Shown here: positions 35,337 to 44,464 of the stretch, piece by piece | How the letters are laid out: each line of letters begins with the position of its first letter | Position numbering within the stretch: position 1 is the stretch's first letter | DNA from: Shewanella sp. SR44-3 | GTDB lineage: Bacteria > Pseudomonadota > Gammaproteobacteria > Enterobacterales > Shewanellaceae | DNA: 64,000 nucleotides | NCBI RefSeq assembly: GCF_014163735.1 | Contig: NZ_JACJDV010000004.1 | Coordinates: forward strand, 1-64,000 | Reading direction: 5' to 3' | The notes under the pieces: generated by a model | The model's database searches: none | Told to the model about the DNA's origin: nothing | What the model saw: only the letters and a program-made list of their open reading frames with translations | Program-made: the position numbers and the translations under genes

Positions 35337-36047
35337 ATGAGTCTCGATGGTCAATTAGCTTACCAAACTGTCAGTGAAGAGCCTGCGCTACAGCGTTTAT
35401 CTGAAGATCAGCTAATCGTACAGTATTTGCCGTTAGTGAAACGCGCGGTGTTGCAACTGCGCAGTCATTGCGGTGCCATGCTGTCCTTGGAGGACATGGA
35501 GCAAATCGGCATGATGGCGTTAATTGAATCTTCAAGGCGCTACCCTGGTGAGTTTGATAATGGTTTTATTTCTTTTGCCGGTCAGCGGATCCGAGGATCG
35601 ATTCTAGATGAGTTACGCCGTCAGGATTGGCGCCCAAGGCCTGTGCGGCAACAGGCGCATATTTTGAATGATAAAGTCCGAGAATTGAGCCGCGCTTTAG
35701 GCCGAGAGCCCACCGACACAGAAGTTGCAACTGGGCTTGGACTCTCCCCCGAGGCCTATAGAGAAAGCTTGTACGCCACTCAGGCTGAGTCAATGAAAAG
35801 TTTGGATGAGATGCTGACGATTGGTGAGCAACCCGCAGATAAACACAATGAAGTTGAGCGTTTTATGCTCAAAAAAACCTTAGTTAAGGCTATGACAAAA
35901 TTAAATGAGAGAGAACAGCTAATTCTGTCGCTTTACTATCATCATGAACTTAATTTAAAAGAGATTGCATTAACACTGGGACTGACAGAAACCCGCATTT
36001 GCCAGCTTCATAAGCAGGCCGTGGCAAAATTGCAAAGCCTTATATAA
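35337..36047 (+). CDS. fliA: FliA/LafS, flagellar sigma28 factor (lateral system)
   Basis: 236 residues from ATG 35337, preceded by AAGGAT; the frame open from 35271 overlaps fliL and is rejected. Sigma region 2 (LPLVKRAVLQLRSHCGAMLS, FAGQRIRGSILDELRRQDWR), region 3 and region 4 (LNEREQLILSLYYHHELNLK with the HTH TLGLTETRICQLHKQ) are complete. It should recognise the three candidate sigma28 promoters in this cluster and be held by FlgM. Known as lafS in Vibrio. Confidence 0.95.
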   Translation: MSLDGQLAYQTVSEEPALQRLSEDQLIVQYLPLVKRAVLQLRSHCGAMLSLEDMEQIGMMALIESSRRYPGEFDNGFISFAGQRIRGSILDELRRQDWRPRPVRQQAHILNDKVRELSRALGREPTDTEVATGLGLSPEAYRESLYATQAESMKSLDEMLTIGEQPADKHNEVERFMLKKTLVKAMTKLNEREQLILSLYYHHELNLKEIALTLGLTETRICQLHKQAVAKLQSLI

Positions 36048-36080
36048 ACGTCGACAGTGACAAGCAACGGATAACGAATA

Positions 36081-36938
36081 ATGAGTAAATTGATTGGCTT
36101 AATCATCATTTTAGCGTCAGTTTTTGGCGGCTATATTTGGGCTGGCGGTACCTTGATGTCTTTATGGCAGCCTGCTGAAATATTAATTATTTTTGGTGCA
36201 GGTTTAGGGGCGTTAATCATAGCTAATCCTCGCTCAGTACTGGAAGAAATGCTAGTGCAAACCAAAGAGCTTTTAACTAAAGAAAAAGAAGATCCCGAGC
36301 TCTATCCTCAGCTCTTTGCCTTGATGAGTTTGCTGATGAGCCAAATTCAATCCCAAGGTCTTAAGGTGTTGGATGAGCATATAGAAAACCCAAGAGAAAG
36401 CTCGCTATTTCTTATGTATCCCAGCGTGCTTGAACACCCGGATGTATTACAGTTTTTGATTGATAATTTACGCATTCAATCCATAGGCAAGATGTCTCCT
36501 CATGACTTGGAACACATGTTTGAAGAAGAAATTCATCGCATAGAAGAAGACAGATTAAGGCCATCAGAGGCGTTAAATAAAGTGGGTGAAGCCATGCCTG
36601 GTTTTGGTATCTTGGCGGCTGTGATGGGGATTATTATCACTATGTCTAACATAGATGGCCCAATTACCATGATCGGCGTAAAAGTGGCTGCAGCTTTAGT
36701 GGGGACTTTTATTGGTATTTTTGCCTGTTACTGTTTCTTTGATCCTTTATCTAAAGCTTTAGAGCATCTGGTGGATAGGAAATCGGCTCAGCTTAGGTGT
36801 GTTGCCGCCGTACTGGCAGCCTTTGCTAAAGGTAAGCCACCAACCATGGCAATTGATGCTGGTCGTAAGCAAATTCAGAGTGAAAATCGTCCTTCGTTCG
36901 TGGAATTAGAGCGCTGGATGGAGGAGCAAAAAAGCTAA
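36081..36938 (+). CDS. motA: MotA/LafT, stator subunit of the lateral motor
   Basis: 285 residues with four membrane segments. The proton-channel region PGFGILAAVMGIIITMSN and the following VGTFIGIFACYCFF match MotA TM3-TM4. The cytoplasmic loop carries the charged EEEIHRIEEDRLRPSEALNK region that meets FliG. By family knowledge lateral stators (LafT/LafU) are proton-driven, in contrast to sodium-driven polar PomAB; the coupling ion here is inferred. The stop overlaps motB. Confidence 0.93.
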   Translation: MSKLIGLIIILASVFGGYIWAGGTLMSLWQPAEILIIFGAGLGALIIANPRSVLEEMLVQTKELLTKEKEDPELYPQLFALMSLLMSQIQSQGLKVLDEHIENPRESSLFLMYPSVLEHPDVLQFLIDNLRIQSIGKMSPHDLEHMFEEEIHRIEEDRLRPSEALNKVGEAMPGFGILAAVMGIIITMSNIDGPITMIGVKVAAALVGTFIGIFACYCFFDPLSKALEHLVDRKSAQLRCVAAVLAAFAKGKPPTMAIDAGRKQIQSENRPSFVELERWMEEQKS

Positions 36939-37930
36939 TGCTCCATAAAAATGAACCTATCATCATTAAGCGTGGCAGGCGAAACAAGCGTTCTGCAAGC
37001 CACGGTGGAGCCTGGAAAGTCGCCTTTGCCGACTTTACCTTGGCCATGATGGCGCTCTTTATGGTGCTGTGGATAATGCAGATTGCCGATCAAGATGAGC
37101 GTAGTCAAATTGTGCAGTACTTACGCGGTGAAATGTACGCTTCAGGGGCGATGAATCCCTTTGATGTGGCGCAATCTTCATCAATTATTGATTTTGAAGG
37201 TAGCCCGGCGATTCAGCAGGCGATTGTGACTTCATCAGGCAGTGGCCCAGAGCGTGCAGGCCCTGCAATGCATAATAATATTCCTGCAGGAGAAGAGGAG
37301 CCTAATGCTGGGCAAGGACCAGAGCTTAATGCCATGGTGCCAGGTCAATATGATACTCAAGCTCAGCTTGTAGTATTGGCTCGAGAGCTTAATCGAGTGG
37401 TGCAGCAATCGAGTATGGCGGACAATATCGCGGTCACCTTAGTGCCTCAAGGGATCCGAATTTTAATTCACGACAATATAGACAGATTTATGTTCACTCG
37501 CGGCAGTGCGCAAATGCAGGCCTATTTTGAAGACTTACTTTTGGCCTTAGGGCCTGTACTTGGACAAGTAACGAATGCCATGGTTATCTCAGGGCACACG
37601 GATTCAACACCTTACGCGGGTACCGAGTTTACCAACTGGGAGCTATCCAGCAAGCGCGCCTTATTAGCAAGGCGAGTCTTAGAATTTGGTGGTGTAAAGC
37701 GCAATCAAGTTATTCAAGTGACAGGTATGGCGGATCAAGTGGCTTATATTCCACAAGAACCCGCTGCTGCGGCTAATCGTCGCATTGAAGTGTTAATTTT
37801 AACCTCGACAACAGAGCAACTTATTCGTGACATGGTGGGGGTGCCAGCAGAGCATTTAGATGCTGGAGTTAATTTGCAGGATGCCAAATTACAAGCCGAA
37901 TTAAACCAGCCTAGGGTTAGATATCAATAG
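36938..37930 (+). CDS. motB: MotB/LafU, peptidoglycan-anchored stator subunit of the lateral motor
   Basis: 330 residues. The single membrane segment WKVAFADFTLAMMALFMVLW carries the ion-binding aspartate (FAD). The C-terminal OmpA-like domain has VISGHTDSTPYAG, NWELSSKRALLARRVL and AAANRRIEVLIL for peptidoglycan binding. A flexible Gln/Pro/Gly-rich linker of roughly 50 residues joins the two. Starts on the last base of motA's stop codon. Confidence 0.94.
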   Translation: MLHKNEPIIIKRGRRNKRSASHGGAWKVAFADFTLAMMALFMVLWIMQIADQDERSQIVQYLRGEMYASGAMNPFDVAQSSSIIDFEGSPAIQQAIVTSSGSGPERAGPAMHNNIPAGEEEPNAGQGPELNAMVPGQYDTQAQLVVLARELNRVVQQSSMADNIAVTLVPQGIRILIHDNIDRFMFTRGSAQMQAYFEDLLLALGPVLGQVTNAMVISGHTDSTPYAGTEFTNWELSSKRALLARRVLEFGGVKRNQVIQVTGMADQVAYIPQEPAAAANRRIEVLILTSTTEQLIRDMVGVPAEHLDAGVNLQDAKLQAELNQPRVRYQ

Positions 37931-37947
37931 TGAAAAAGGATGACGCT

Positions 37948-38394
37948 ATGATCGTATATGAGGAGTTTTGGCACAGTGATGGTCGCTCACTCCCAGAAGG
38001 TGCCCTTGAGGAAATTAACCTCAATGAGTATGACAGTCGCCGTAAGTCGCAGCGTATCAATCTTAGAAAAAACAATGAGATCCCTTTGCAGCTAGCTTGT
38101 GATGGTGTGACTATTGAGTTGTATAAAATGGGGTGGCTAAAACTGCAGCTTTTAGGCAGCGCCAATGTTAAAGATATTAGTTTGACTGGAATTGGTTTTT
38201 TATCTAGTCAGGTTTTAGCTATTGATGATGAGGTGGTGGTTCAATTTCAAGGGATTAAGTTGAGCTGTCAAATCTGTCGCCATCAAAAGGTGCAAGGTAA
38301 ATTGGCTTTTTACGGCGCCAATTGGCTGGAACAAGGGCTTGAGCATCAGCGCATTGCATTTATTAATCACATTAGGCTGCATGCAAAACGATAA
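37948..38394 (+). CDS. PilZ-domain protein, possible c-di-GMP brake on the lateral motor
   Basis: 148 residues from ATG 37948 with AAAGGA seven bases upstream; a GTG at 37930 adjoining the motB stop is the alternative. It has the paired PilZ ligands: the arginine motif RKSQR and, about 70 residues on, DISLTGIGF, matching RxxxR...DxSxxG with the last two spaced as in the family. A short N-terminal segment precedes the barrel. It is in the same run as motAB, so a YcgR-like role at the stator is plausible. The identification rests on motifs only. Confidence 0.7.
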   Translation: MIVYEEFWHSDGRSLPEGALEEINLNEYDSRRKSQRINLRKNNEIPLQLACDGVTIELYKMGWLKLQLLGSANVKDISLTGIGFLSSQVLAIDDEVVVQFQGIKLSCQICRHQKVQGKLAFYGANWLEQGLEHQRIAFINHIRLHAKR

Positions 38395-38405
38395 AGGGAG
38401 GGACT

Positions 38406-38693
38406 ATGGTTGCAACATTTCACCGTCGAGGCCCAGATCGTCTGCAGAAGTTTTTCCTTTATTTGATCTTAGTTGATTGGCTGTTGCTGCTAGTCACGGC
38501 CTTTAAAATGCAGTCTCTAAGCTTTTTCTATGGCTCTGTGATCGCCTTTATGTTGTTTATATATAATTTATTCTTAGCAAATTTATGCCGTATTCGAGCT
38601 AGAAGAGCCAAAGACACCTATCTGATTTATCCTGTGGTGCTAGGTGCCTTTATCTCATTCTTATTGGTGAGTTATTTTTTCATCTTGGCTTGA
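38406..38693 (+). CDS. Small three-segment membrane protein, unknown function
   Basis: 95 residues. Basic N-terminus (HRRGPDRLQK), then hydrophobic segments at about 18-33, 38-60 and 74-95, with an Arg-rich loop RIRARRAKDTY between the second and third. I do not recognise the family. It begins 11 bases after the PilZ gene, with GGGAGG upstream, so it is probably the last gene of the lateral flagellar transcript. The 3' end overlaps the opposite-strand DUF885 gene by 22 bases. Confidence 0.65.
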   Translation: MVATFHRRGPDRLQKFFLYLILVDWLLLLVTAFKMQSLSFFYGSVIAFMLFIYNLFLANLCRIRARRAKDTYLIYPVVLGAFISFLLVSYFFILA

Positions 38694-40471
38694 GTCGTTT
38701 GGATTAGCTCATCAATTTGTTGCTCTAGCACAGACATAGGCACTGAGCCTTGCGCTAACACCGCATCATGAAACTGCCTAATATCAAATTGCTCTCCTAG
38801 GGCTTGTTCTGCTTTTGCTCGTAGACGCTTAATGGTGAGCTCGCCTATCTTGTATGACAAGGCTTGTCCTGGCCAAGAAATATAGCGATCAATTTCTGTG
38901 GTGACATTATGCAAAGATAACGCTGTGTTACTGGCCATAAAATCTATCGCTTGTTGACGACTCCAACCTTTGACGTGCATGCCGGTATCGACAACTAAGC
39001 GGGCAGCACGCCACATTTCATAGGTTAACCGCCCAAATTGGCTGTAAGGGTCTTGGTAGTAACCGGCTTCTATTCCTAAGTACTCACTGTAAAGCCCCCA
39101 CCCTTCACCGAAGGCTGAAATATAGCTGTAACGCCTAAAATTCGGTAGATCTGAAATCTCTTTATTTAATGAAATCTGTAAGTGGTGTCCTGGCACGGCT
39201 TCGTGCAAGGTTAGTGCCGGCAATTCATATAGCGGGCGCGTCTCTAGCGCATAAGTATTGACCCAGTAATAACCAGGCTCATAGTCACTATTGGCGCCAG
39301 AATAACGACCTGTAGTGTATTTAGGGGCTATTTCAGCTGGAACTGCCTGTACACCGTAGGGGCTTCTAGGCAGTTTGCCAAAATATTTAGGTAAGATGGC
39401 ATCAGCTTGCTTAGCTAAATATGCCGCCTCTTTTAATAGCGCTTTCGGAGTCTTGGCGTAAAACTGTGGGTCGGTGCGTAAAAAGTGCAAAAAATCGGCA
39501 AAATTGCCTTTAAATTCGAGTTGTTTAACGATTTGCTGCATCTGACTCCGAATGCGCTTAACTTCACTTAAGCCTAAGGCGTGAACTTCATCGGCACTCA
39601 TGTCCACAGTGGTGTAATGCTTGAGGCGGTTATTGTAAAAGGCGTTGCCAAAGGGGAGCGATGAGGCGGCAATATCACGCCTTGCTTGAGGGATATAACT
39701 CTCAGTCATAAAGCGATAAAAGTCTTGGTAGAGTGGCAATACTTTGGTTGAAATAGTCTGGCTAGCTTCAGTTATTAAGGTGTTTTTTTCGGCTTGGGTA
39801 AAGTGGGCCGGGAAGTCCTTAAAAGGCTGGTAATAAACGCTTTGCTCCACGGGCACAATAAAGGCGCTAATGCTGTGTTCAAACCCTTCAAGCACCACTT
39901 TGGGTTGAGTTATCCCTGATTTGATGCCTTTTTTAAGCCAGTAAGTTTGTTGAGCGAAATACTTAGGCAAGGCATTTAAGCGGGATAAATAGTCGCGATA
40001 ATCTTGCATCGAATCAAAGCGACCTCTGGTAATGGCGCTGATATCAGCATGAAAGCCACTTTCTGCGGTGAGCGGTTGATAGTGGTCATGAAAATGATAT
40101 AAATCAATATCATTATCTAGTTGATATTTAAGGATCAGCGCATTGGTTCTGTTGGTTTTCGATAGAAGACTGGTGTCTAACAGTGCCAGTTGCTGTGCTA
40201 GGGCTTGGGTACGTTGATTATGGCTTGCTAATGTTGCTGGTGACAGGTCTGCTAATTTTCCTGCTTGACTGTTATCGCCAAAAGCGGCGGCGAGTTGCGG
40301 ATCTTTTTCTAATTGCAACTGCCAGGCATTAGCGATAATGTTTTGTAATTTATTGTCTTGGCTAGATTTTATGACGTTATCTGCTTGGGCTTTGTCCATT
40401 GCCACTGGTGTTGAAGCCCCTTGGCAACCCCAGAGTGCGATGAAAAATAGCGGCGTGAGTCGTTTTAACAT
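38672..40471 (-). CDS. DUF885-family lipoprotein, probable zinc-dependent peptidase-like enzyme
   Basis: 599 residues with a lipoprotein signal (MLKRLTPLFFIALWGCQGAS, lipobox LWGC). The C-terminal half has LTLHEAVPGHHLQISLNK, the HExxxxGH pattern of DUF885 proteins, plus the conserved GEGWGLYSEYLG, MWRAARLVVDTGMH and WPGQALSYKIGE blocks. Family members are predicted periplasmic metal hydrolases, some shown to act on peptides. The substrate is unknown. Not part of the flagellar unit: opposite strand. Confidence 0.85.
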   Translation of the reverse strand: MLKRLTPLFFIALWGCQGASTPVAMDKAQADNVIKSSQDNKLQNIIANAWQLQLEKDPQLAAAFGDNSQAGKLADLSPATLASHNQRTQALAQQLALLDTSLLSKTNRTNALILKYQLDNDIDLYHFHDHYQPLTAESGFHADISAITRGRFDSMQDYRDYLSRLNALPKYFAQQTYWLKKGIKSGITQPKVVLEGFEHSISAFIVPVEQSVYYQPFKDFPAHFTQAEKNTLITEASQTISTKVLPLYQDFYRFMTESYIPQARRDIAASSLPFGNAFYNNRLKHYTTVDMSADEVHALGLSEVKRIRSQMQQIVKQLEFKGNFADFLHFLRTDPQFYAKTPKALLKEAAYLAKQADAILPKYFGKLPRSPYGVQAVPAEIAPKYTTGRYSGANSDYEPGYYWVNTYALETRPLYELPALTLHEAVPGHHLQISLNKEISDLPNFRRYSYISAFGEGWGLYSEYLGIEAGYYQDPYSQFGRLTYEMWRAARLVVDTGMHVKGWSRQQAIDFMASNTALSLHNVTTEIDRYISWPGQALSYKIGELTIKRLRAKAEQALGEQFDIRQFHDAVLAQGSVPMSVLEQQIDELIQTTQAKMKK

Positions 40472-40656
40472 GCTAAGTCAGTCCTATGACAAGATAATGA
40501 TGCTGGCTATTCTAACGGTTTTGGTGATGGTCGTCCTGTTAAGACAATAAGTTGAGCTGCATCGGCAAAAAATTATAACAATACGTGTTAGACTCATTTA
40601 GCTAACTTTGAAGCTAAAATATAAGTATTGGCAAGGCGATTTTATAGGGGTTAAAT

Positions 40657-41652
40657 ATGATTGATAAGTCTATTCCGTTAGTTGATTTGCATAGACATCT
40701 AGACGGAAACGTAAGAGTGCAGACGATTTGGGAGCTTGGCCACCAACATGGTATAGCGTTACCGGCCCAATCTTTGGCTGAGCTTGCACCTTTTGTGCAA
40801 ATTCAGGGTAAAGAAAATAGCCTAGTCGCATTCTTGAAGAAGTTAGACTGGATGGTAGCAGTACTTGCGGATCTGGATGCTGTAAAGCGTGTGGCTTATG
40901 AAAACGTTGTCGATGCTGCGGTGTCTGGCCTAGATTACGCTGAACTGCGCTTTAGCCCTTATTACATGGCGATGAACCATAACTTACCTATCCAAGGTGT
41001 GGTTGAAGCTGTAATTGACGGCGTTAGTGCTGGCATGAAAGATCATGCGGTTAAGATTAACCTGATTGGCATCATGTCGCGTTCATTCGGCCAAGAAAAA
41101 TGCCGTTTAGAGTTAGAAGGTTTGTTGGCTCATAAAGATAAACTGGTGGGAATGGACTTAGCGGGCGATGAATTAGGGTTCCCTGGTGATTTGTTTACTG
41201 AACACTTTAAACGTGTCCGTGATGCAGGCCTTGCGATTACCGCTCATGCGGGTGAAGCTGCAGGCTCTGAGAGTATGTGGCAAGCTATTCAAACCTTAGG
41301 TGCGACTCGTATCGGTCATGGCGTCAATGCGGTGCACGATCCTAAGCTGATGGAATACTTGGCGAAGCACAAGATAGGCATTGAATCTTGCCCAACCAGT
41401 AACTTGCACACTTCAACTGTGGCAAATTACGATGTTCATCCATTGCGTACTTTCTTAGATGCCGGTGTATTAATTGGTTTAAATACTGATGATCCGGGGG
41501 TGAGTAATATCGATATTGCTCACGAGTATCGCGTTGTGAAGTCAGAGATGGGCTTTAGCGATGCGCAGTTAGCTCAATTGCAGCGTAATGGTGTCGAGAT
41601 GGCATTTATGTCAGACAGCGACCGTAAGGCCTTGTATGCTGCTAAAGCGTAA
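40657..41652 (+). CDS. add: Adenosine deaminase
   Basis: 331 residues. Zinc-binding and catalytic motifs are all present: [43 protein letters not shown] and [12 protein letters not shown]. It converts adenosine or deoxyadenosine to inosine in purine salvage. The ATG has TAGGGGTT upstream. Single gene between oppositely oriented neighbours with a hairpin terminator behind it. Confidence 0.96.
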   Translation: MIDKSIPLVDLHRHLDGNVRVQTIWELGHQHGIALPAQSLAELAPFVQIQGKENSLVAFLKKLDWMVAVLADLDAVKRVAYENVVDAAVSGLDYAELRFSPYYMAMNHNLPIQGVVEAVIDGVSAGMKDHAVKINLIGIMSRSFGQEKCRLELEGLLAHKDKLVGMDLAGDELGFPGDLFTEHFKRVRDAGLAITAHAGEAAGSESMWQAIQTLGATRIGHGVNAVHDPKLMEYLAKHKIGIESCPTSNLHTSTVANYDVHPLRTFLDAGVLIGLNTDDPGVSNIDIAHEYRVVKSEMGFSDAQLAQLQRNGVEMAFMSDSDRKALYAAKA

Positions 41653-41700
41653 CGATATAGAAGTGTTTTAAAACTATCTTAAAGCAATCTTAAAATAATC

Positions 41701-41720
41701 ACGCCGACGAAAGTCGGCGT
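41701..41720. terminator. Bidirectional-type terminator between add and hemN
   Basis: ACGCCGAC and GTCGGCGT pair around a stable GAAA tetraloop, followed by TATTATTT on the plus strand and GATTATTTT on the minus strand. It can serve both convergent genes. Confidence 0.75.
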
Positions 41721-41746
41721 TATTATTTACAGCGATAAAATAGGGG

Positions 41747-43123
41747 TTAAATCACCCGTGAAAATTGCTGTTGGCGGGCTTTTTGGCGGAAATAAATATC
41801 AAAGCACATGCAAATATTACGAATTAGCAGCCGCCCTGTGGCGCTAATGGTAATCTTTCTGTCCTGCACGCTTACTAGCTTATCATCAATAAAGGTCTGC
41901 AATAGCTGCATATCTTCACTGAAGTAAGTCTCAAAATCTATTCCAAGCTCGGCTTCAATACTGGCTATATCTAATTCAAAATGACAAATAAGCTGCTTTA
42001 TCACCACGCGGCGAATTTCATCGTCGCGAGTTAGGCTACAGCCCTTCCATAATGCATGCTCTTTAGCATCGATAGATTGATAATACACCTGTAACTCTTT
42101 TTGGTTTTGCGCATAACAATCGCCGATTTGGCTGATGGATGACACGCCGAGCCCCAGCAAATCACACTCTTCTTGAGTAGTGTAGCCTTGGAAGTTGCGG
42201 TGTAATTTACCGGCATTTTGCAGTTTGGCTAACTCATCATCGGGTTTGGCAAAGTGATCCATTCCGATAAATTGATAGCCCGCAGCCGTTAATGATTCGA
42301 TAGTCTGATGCAAAATATCTAACCTTTGTTGAGCACTAGGCAGTTGATCATCTTTGATTTTACGCTGAGCGGCAAAACGTGATGGCAAGTGAGCATAGTT
42401 AAACACTGACAAGCGATCCGGAGACAGCTCAATGATGCGGGTTATGGTCTTGGCAAAGCTTGCCGGTGTTTGCAGTGGCAAACCATAAATCAAATCCACA
42501 TTGGTGGACACAAAGCCTAGGGCTTTAGCCCGAGCGATAAGGTCGAAGATAAACTGCTCATCTTGTTCGCGGTTAACGGCTATTTGCACTTCTTTATTAA
42601 AATCCTGCACTCCAACAGAAATACGATTGAAACCGGCTTCTTTTAAGGTATCGAGCATGGTGAGCTCGATTTCTCTTGGATCAATTTCAATGGAGAACTC
42701 GCCCTGCTCGGCAAAATTGAAGTGCTGCTTTAATAATGCCGTAAGTGCTAAAATTTGCGCCGGGGTTAAGAAGGTCGGCGTGCCGCCGCCCCAATGCATT
42801 TGGGTGACTTGGTAATGTTTGAATAATGGCGCCCGCTTAATGATTTCGCTGGCTAAGTATTCTAAGTATTGATCTGCCTTGTGTGCATGGCGAGTAATGA
42901 CCTTATTGCAGCCGCAGTAATAGCACAGCTTGGCACAGAAAGGGATATGTATATACAAGGATAAGGTTTTGCTTTTACTGGTCTTTATGGCTTCAAGCAG
43001 ATTATCTTCTGTGAATGAGTCATCAAACTCCAGTGCTGTGGGATAGGAGGTATATCGTGGACCGCTGTAATTGTATTTTTCGATCATCGACTGATCCCAA
43101 GCAATCTGAGTGGGCTGCATCAA
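41747..43123 (-). CDS. hemN: Oxygen-independent coproporphyrinogen III oxidase (radical SAM)
   Basis: 458 residues. Radical-SAM cluster motif with the HemN extension HIPFCAKLCYYCGCNK, the following MHWGGGTPTFL glycine motif, and FSIEIDPRE, all typical of genuine HemN rather than the HemW group. It converts coproporphyrinogen III to protoporphyrinogen IX without oxygen, as needed for haem supply in anaerobically respiring Shewanella. A TTGAT half-site lies about 60 bases upstream, but I do not claim a full FNR/EtrA box. Confidence 0.96.
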   Translation of the reverse strand: MMQPTQIAWDQSMIEKYNYSGPRYTSYPTALEFDDSFTEDNLLEAIKTSKSKTLSLYIHIPFCAKLCYYCGCNKVITRHAHKADQYLEYLASEIIKRAPLFKHYQVTQMHWGGGTPTFLTPAQILALTALLKQHFNFAEQGEFSIEIDPREIELTMLDTLKEAGFNRISVGVQDFNKEVQIAVNREQDEQFIFDLIARAKALGFVSTNVDLIYGLPLQTPASFAKTITRIIELSPDRLSVFNYAHLPSRFAAQRKIKDDQLPSAQQRLDILHQTIESLTAAGYQFIGMDHFAKPDDELAKLQNAGKLHRNFQGYTTQEECDLLGLGVSSISQIGDCYAQNQKELQVYYQSIDAKEHALWKGCSLTRDDEIRRVVIKQLICHFELDIASIEAELGIDFETYFSEDMQLLQTFIDDKLVSVQDRKITISATGRLLIRNICMCFDIYFRQKARQQQFSRVI

Positions 43124-43317
43124 GGCATATTCTCCGGTAAATTAGCAATAGGCGAAGTATGCAGGCTTGAGGACGAAATAAACTTGATCTAGGTTGTAAA
43201 ATTAAGATTTATTGTGAGAAAGGTGCCGATGTCGTAGAGAGGTCGCGTGCTTAATTGAGTCTAGTGCTCGGTATGAAACCTCTTTGTTAGCCTGGGATTT
43301 TGAGGCGGATGCTCAAT

Positions 43318-43785
43318 TTAGTGGGATGCGGGCCAACTCAGTGTTTTAAGCTTGTCAGCTTCGGCTAAGATTGCATCTTCAAGTTCAACTTCTGATTTCA
43401 TTCGCTGCAAATCGAGTTTCATTCTTGCTTGCTTCTCTAAGGCCTTACGGGCGTCCATGATCGGGTGTGAACTTATGCGTTGGTAATGTAAGAATAATGC
43501 GGGGTAGTCACTGCTGACGCGCTCTGAGAGGGATAGAATCTCCAATAACTTACCAATGCGCATTACGCCTTCCGATAGCTCACATCTGTCTTCTAACATG
43601 GCTGCAGCAATATAACGAATGTCTTCGATAACCTGTTGGCGTTTTGCTTGGGCATCAGCTTGGCGTACCTGTTCAGTTTGTAATTTAGCTTGGTTTTGCT
43701 GCTTGAGTTTAAGCAGTAAATATACGGCATAAGCCGTAAGGGGGATGAGAATGGCTGCTGCAAGAATAAGCAAATACACAGGCAC
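43318..43785 (-). CDS. DUF2489-family membrane protein
   Basis: 155 residues with one N-terminal membrane segment (LLILAAAILIPLTAYAVYLL) and a cytoplasmic helical region. Contains RYIAAAMLEDRCELSEGVMR and the HPIMDARKALEKQARMKLD block that I associate with DUF2489 proteins, which often neighbour yihI in Shewanella and Vibrio. Function unknown. It lies 75 bases downstream of yihI on the same strand. Confidence 0.8.
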   Translation of the reverse strand: MPVYLLILAAAILIPLTAYAVYLLLKLKQQNQAKLQTEQVRQADAQAKRQQVIEDIRYIAAAMLEDRCELSEGVMRIGKLLEILSLSERVSSDYPALFLHYQRISSHPIMDARKALEKQARMKLDLQRMKSEVELEDAILAEADKLKTLSWPASH

Positions 43786-43860
43786 AGAAGATCCTTTTAG
43801 TTACTAGGAGAGAATGTTAAGGCATTAAGAATCATGCCTTAACATATAAGTCGCTTAAGA

Positions 43861-44409
43861 CTAGTCTTTGGTTAGGTAGTCTTTTAACAGGCTTTCACCA
43901 GACTCAAAGCGAGACAGTAAGTCTTCATCAGAAGAAGATTTATTTTGCTTAACTGGCATTTCATCAGCATCGGTGATGCCTAGGTTTTTTAATAGCTGTT
44001 CAATTTTGGTTAATTGACCATCTAACCATTTTTGATCGGCATCAGACAGATCGCGACCTTCTTCTAGCATGTCTAATAAGCTGTTTAATCTTGGATCTTC
44101 TTCAAGTTTAAGCAGTTTCTGTTCATCGGTTAGTTTTGGCTGAGGCGTTTTAGCCTTAATCGGCTCAGCAATACTGCTTGGCAAGTCTAAAGAAACTGGC
44201 TTTTTACTGCCGTGACGTGGGTCTTTTTTCTTAGCTTGAGCGCCGTTAGGAGACTGTTGCATCAGCAAAGCCTCATTATGGCGGCCGCCTGATTTACGGC
44301 CTGTCTCTGCCCGTTTGCCATCAACCGCTTTGCGGTCTTGCTTCTTGACTCTAGGGGCTAGTTTGGGGGCGTTTTCGCCGCCTTTGCGTGTTTTCTTGCT
44401 GCGAGCCAT
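43861..44409 (-). CDS. yihI: YihI, activator of the GTPase Der
   Basis: 182 residues. The basic N-terminal half (MARSKKTRKGGENAPKLAPR) is followed by the conserved block KLLKLEEDPRLNSLLDMLEE and LTKIEQLLKNLGI. YihI stimulates Der GTPase and so modulates 50S ribosome assembly. In E. coli yihI sits beside csrC and yihA (engB); here the same three elements recur with two extra genes between them. Confidence 0.92.
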   Translation of the reverse strand: MARSKKTRKGGENAPKLAPRVKKQDRKAVDGKRAETGRKSGGRHNEALLMQQSPNGAQAKKKDPRHGSKKPVSLDLPSSIAEPIKAKTPQPKLTDEQKLLKLEEDPRLNSLLDMLEEGRDLSDADQKWLDGQLTKIEQLLKNLGITDADEMPVKQNKSSSDEDLLSRFESGESLLKDYLTKD

Positions 44410-44464
44410 GTGATTCTCGATTAATAACTAAAATGGCCACAATAGACACTGTATCTACTGGACA

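Noticed and set aside
43184-43197. FNR/EtrA-type site upstream of hemN
   Set aside because: Only the left TTGAT half is present; the right half (GTTGT in place of ATCAA) does not match.
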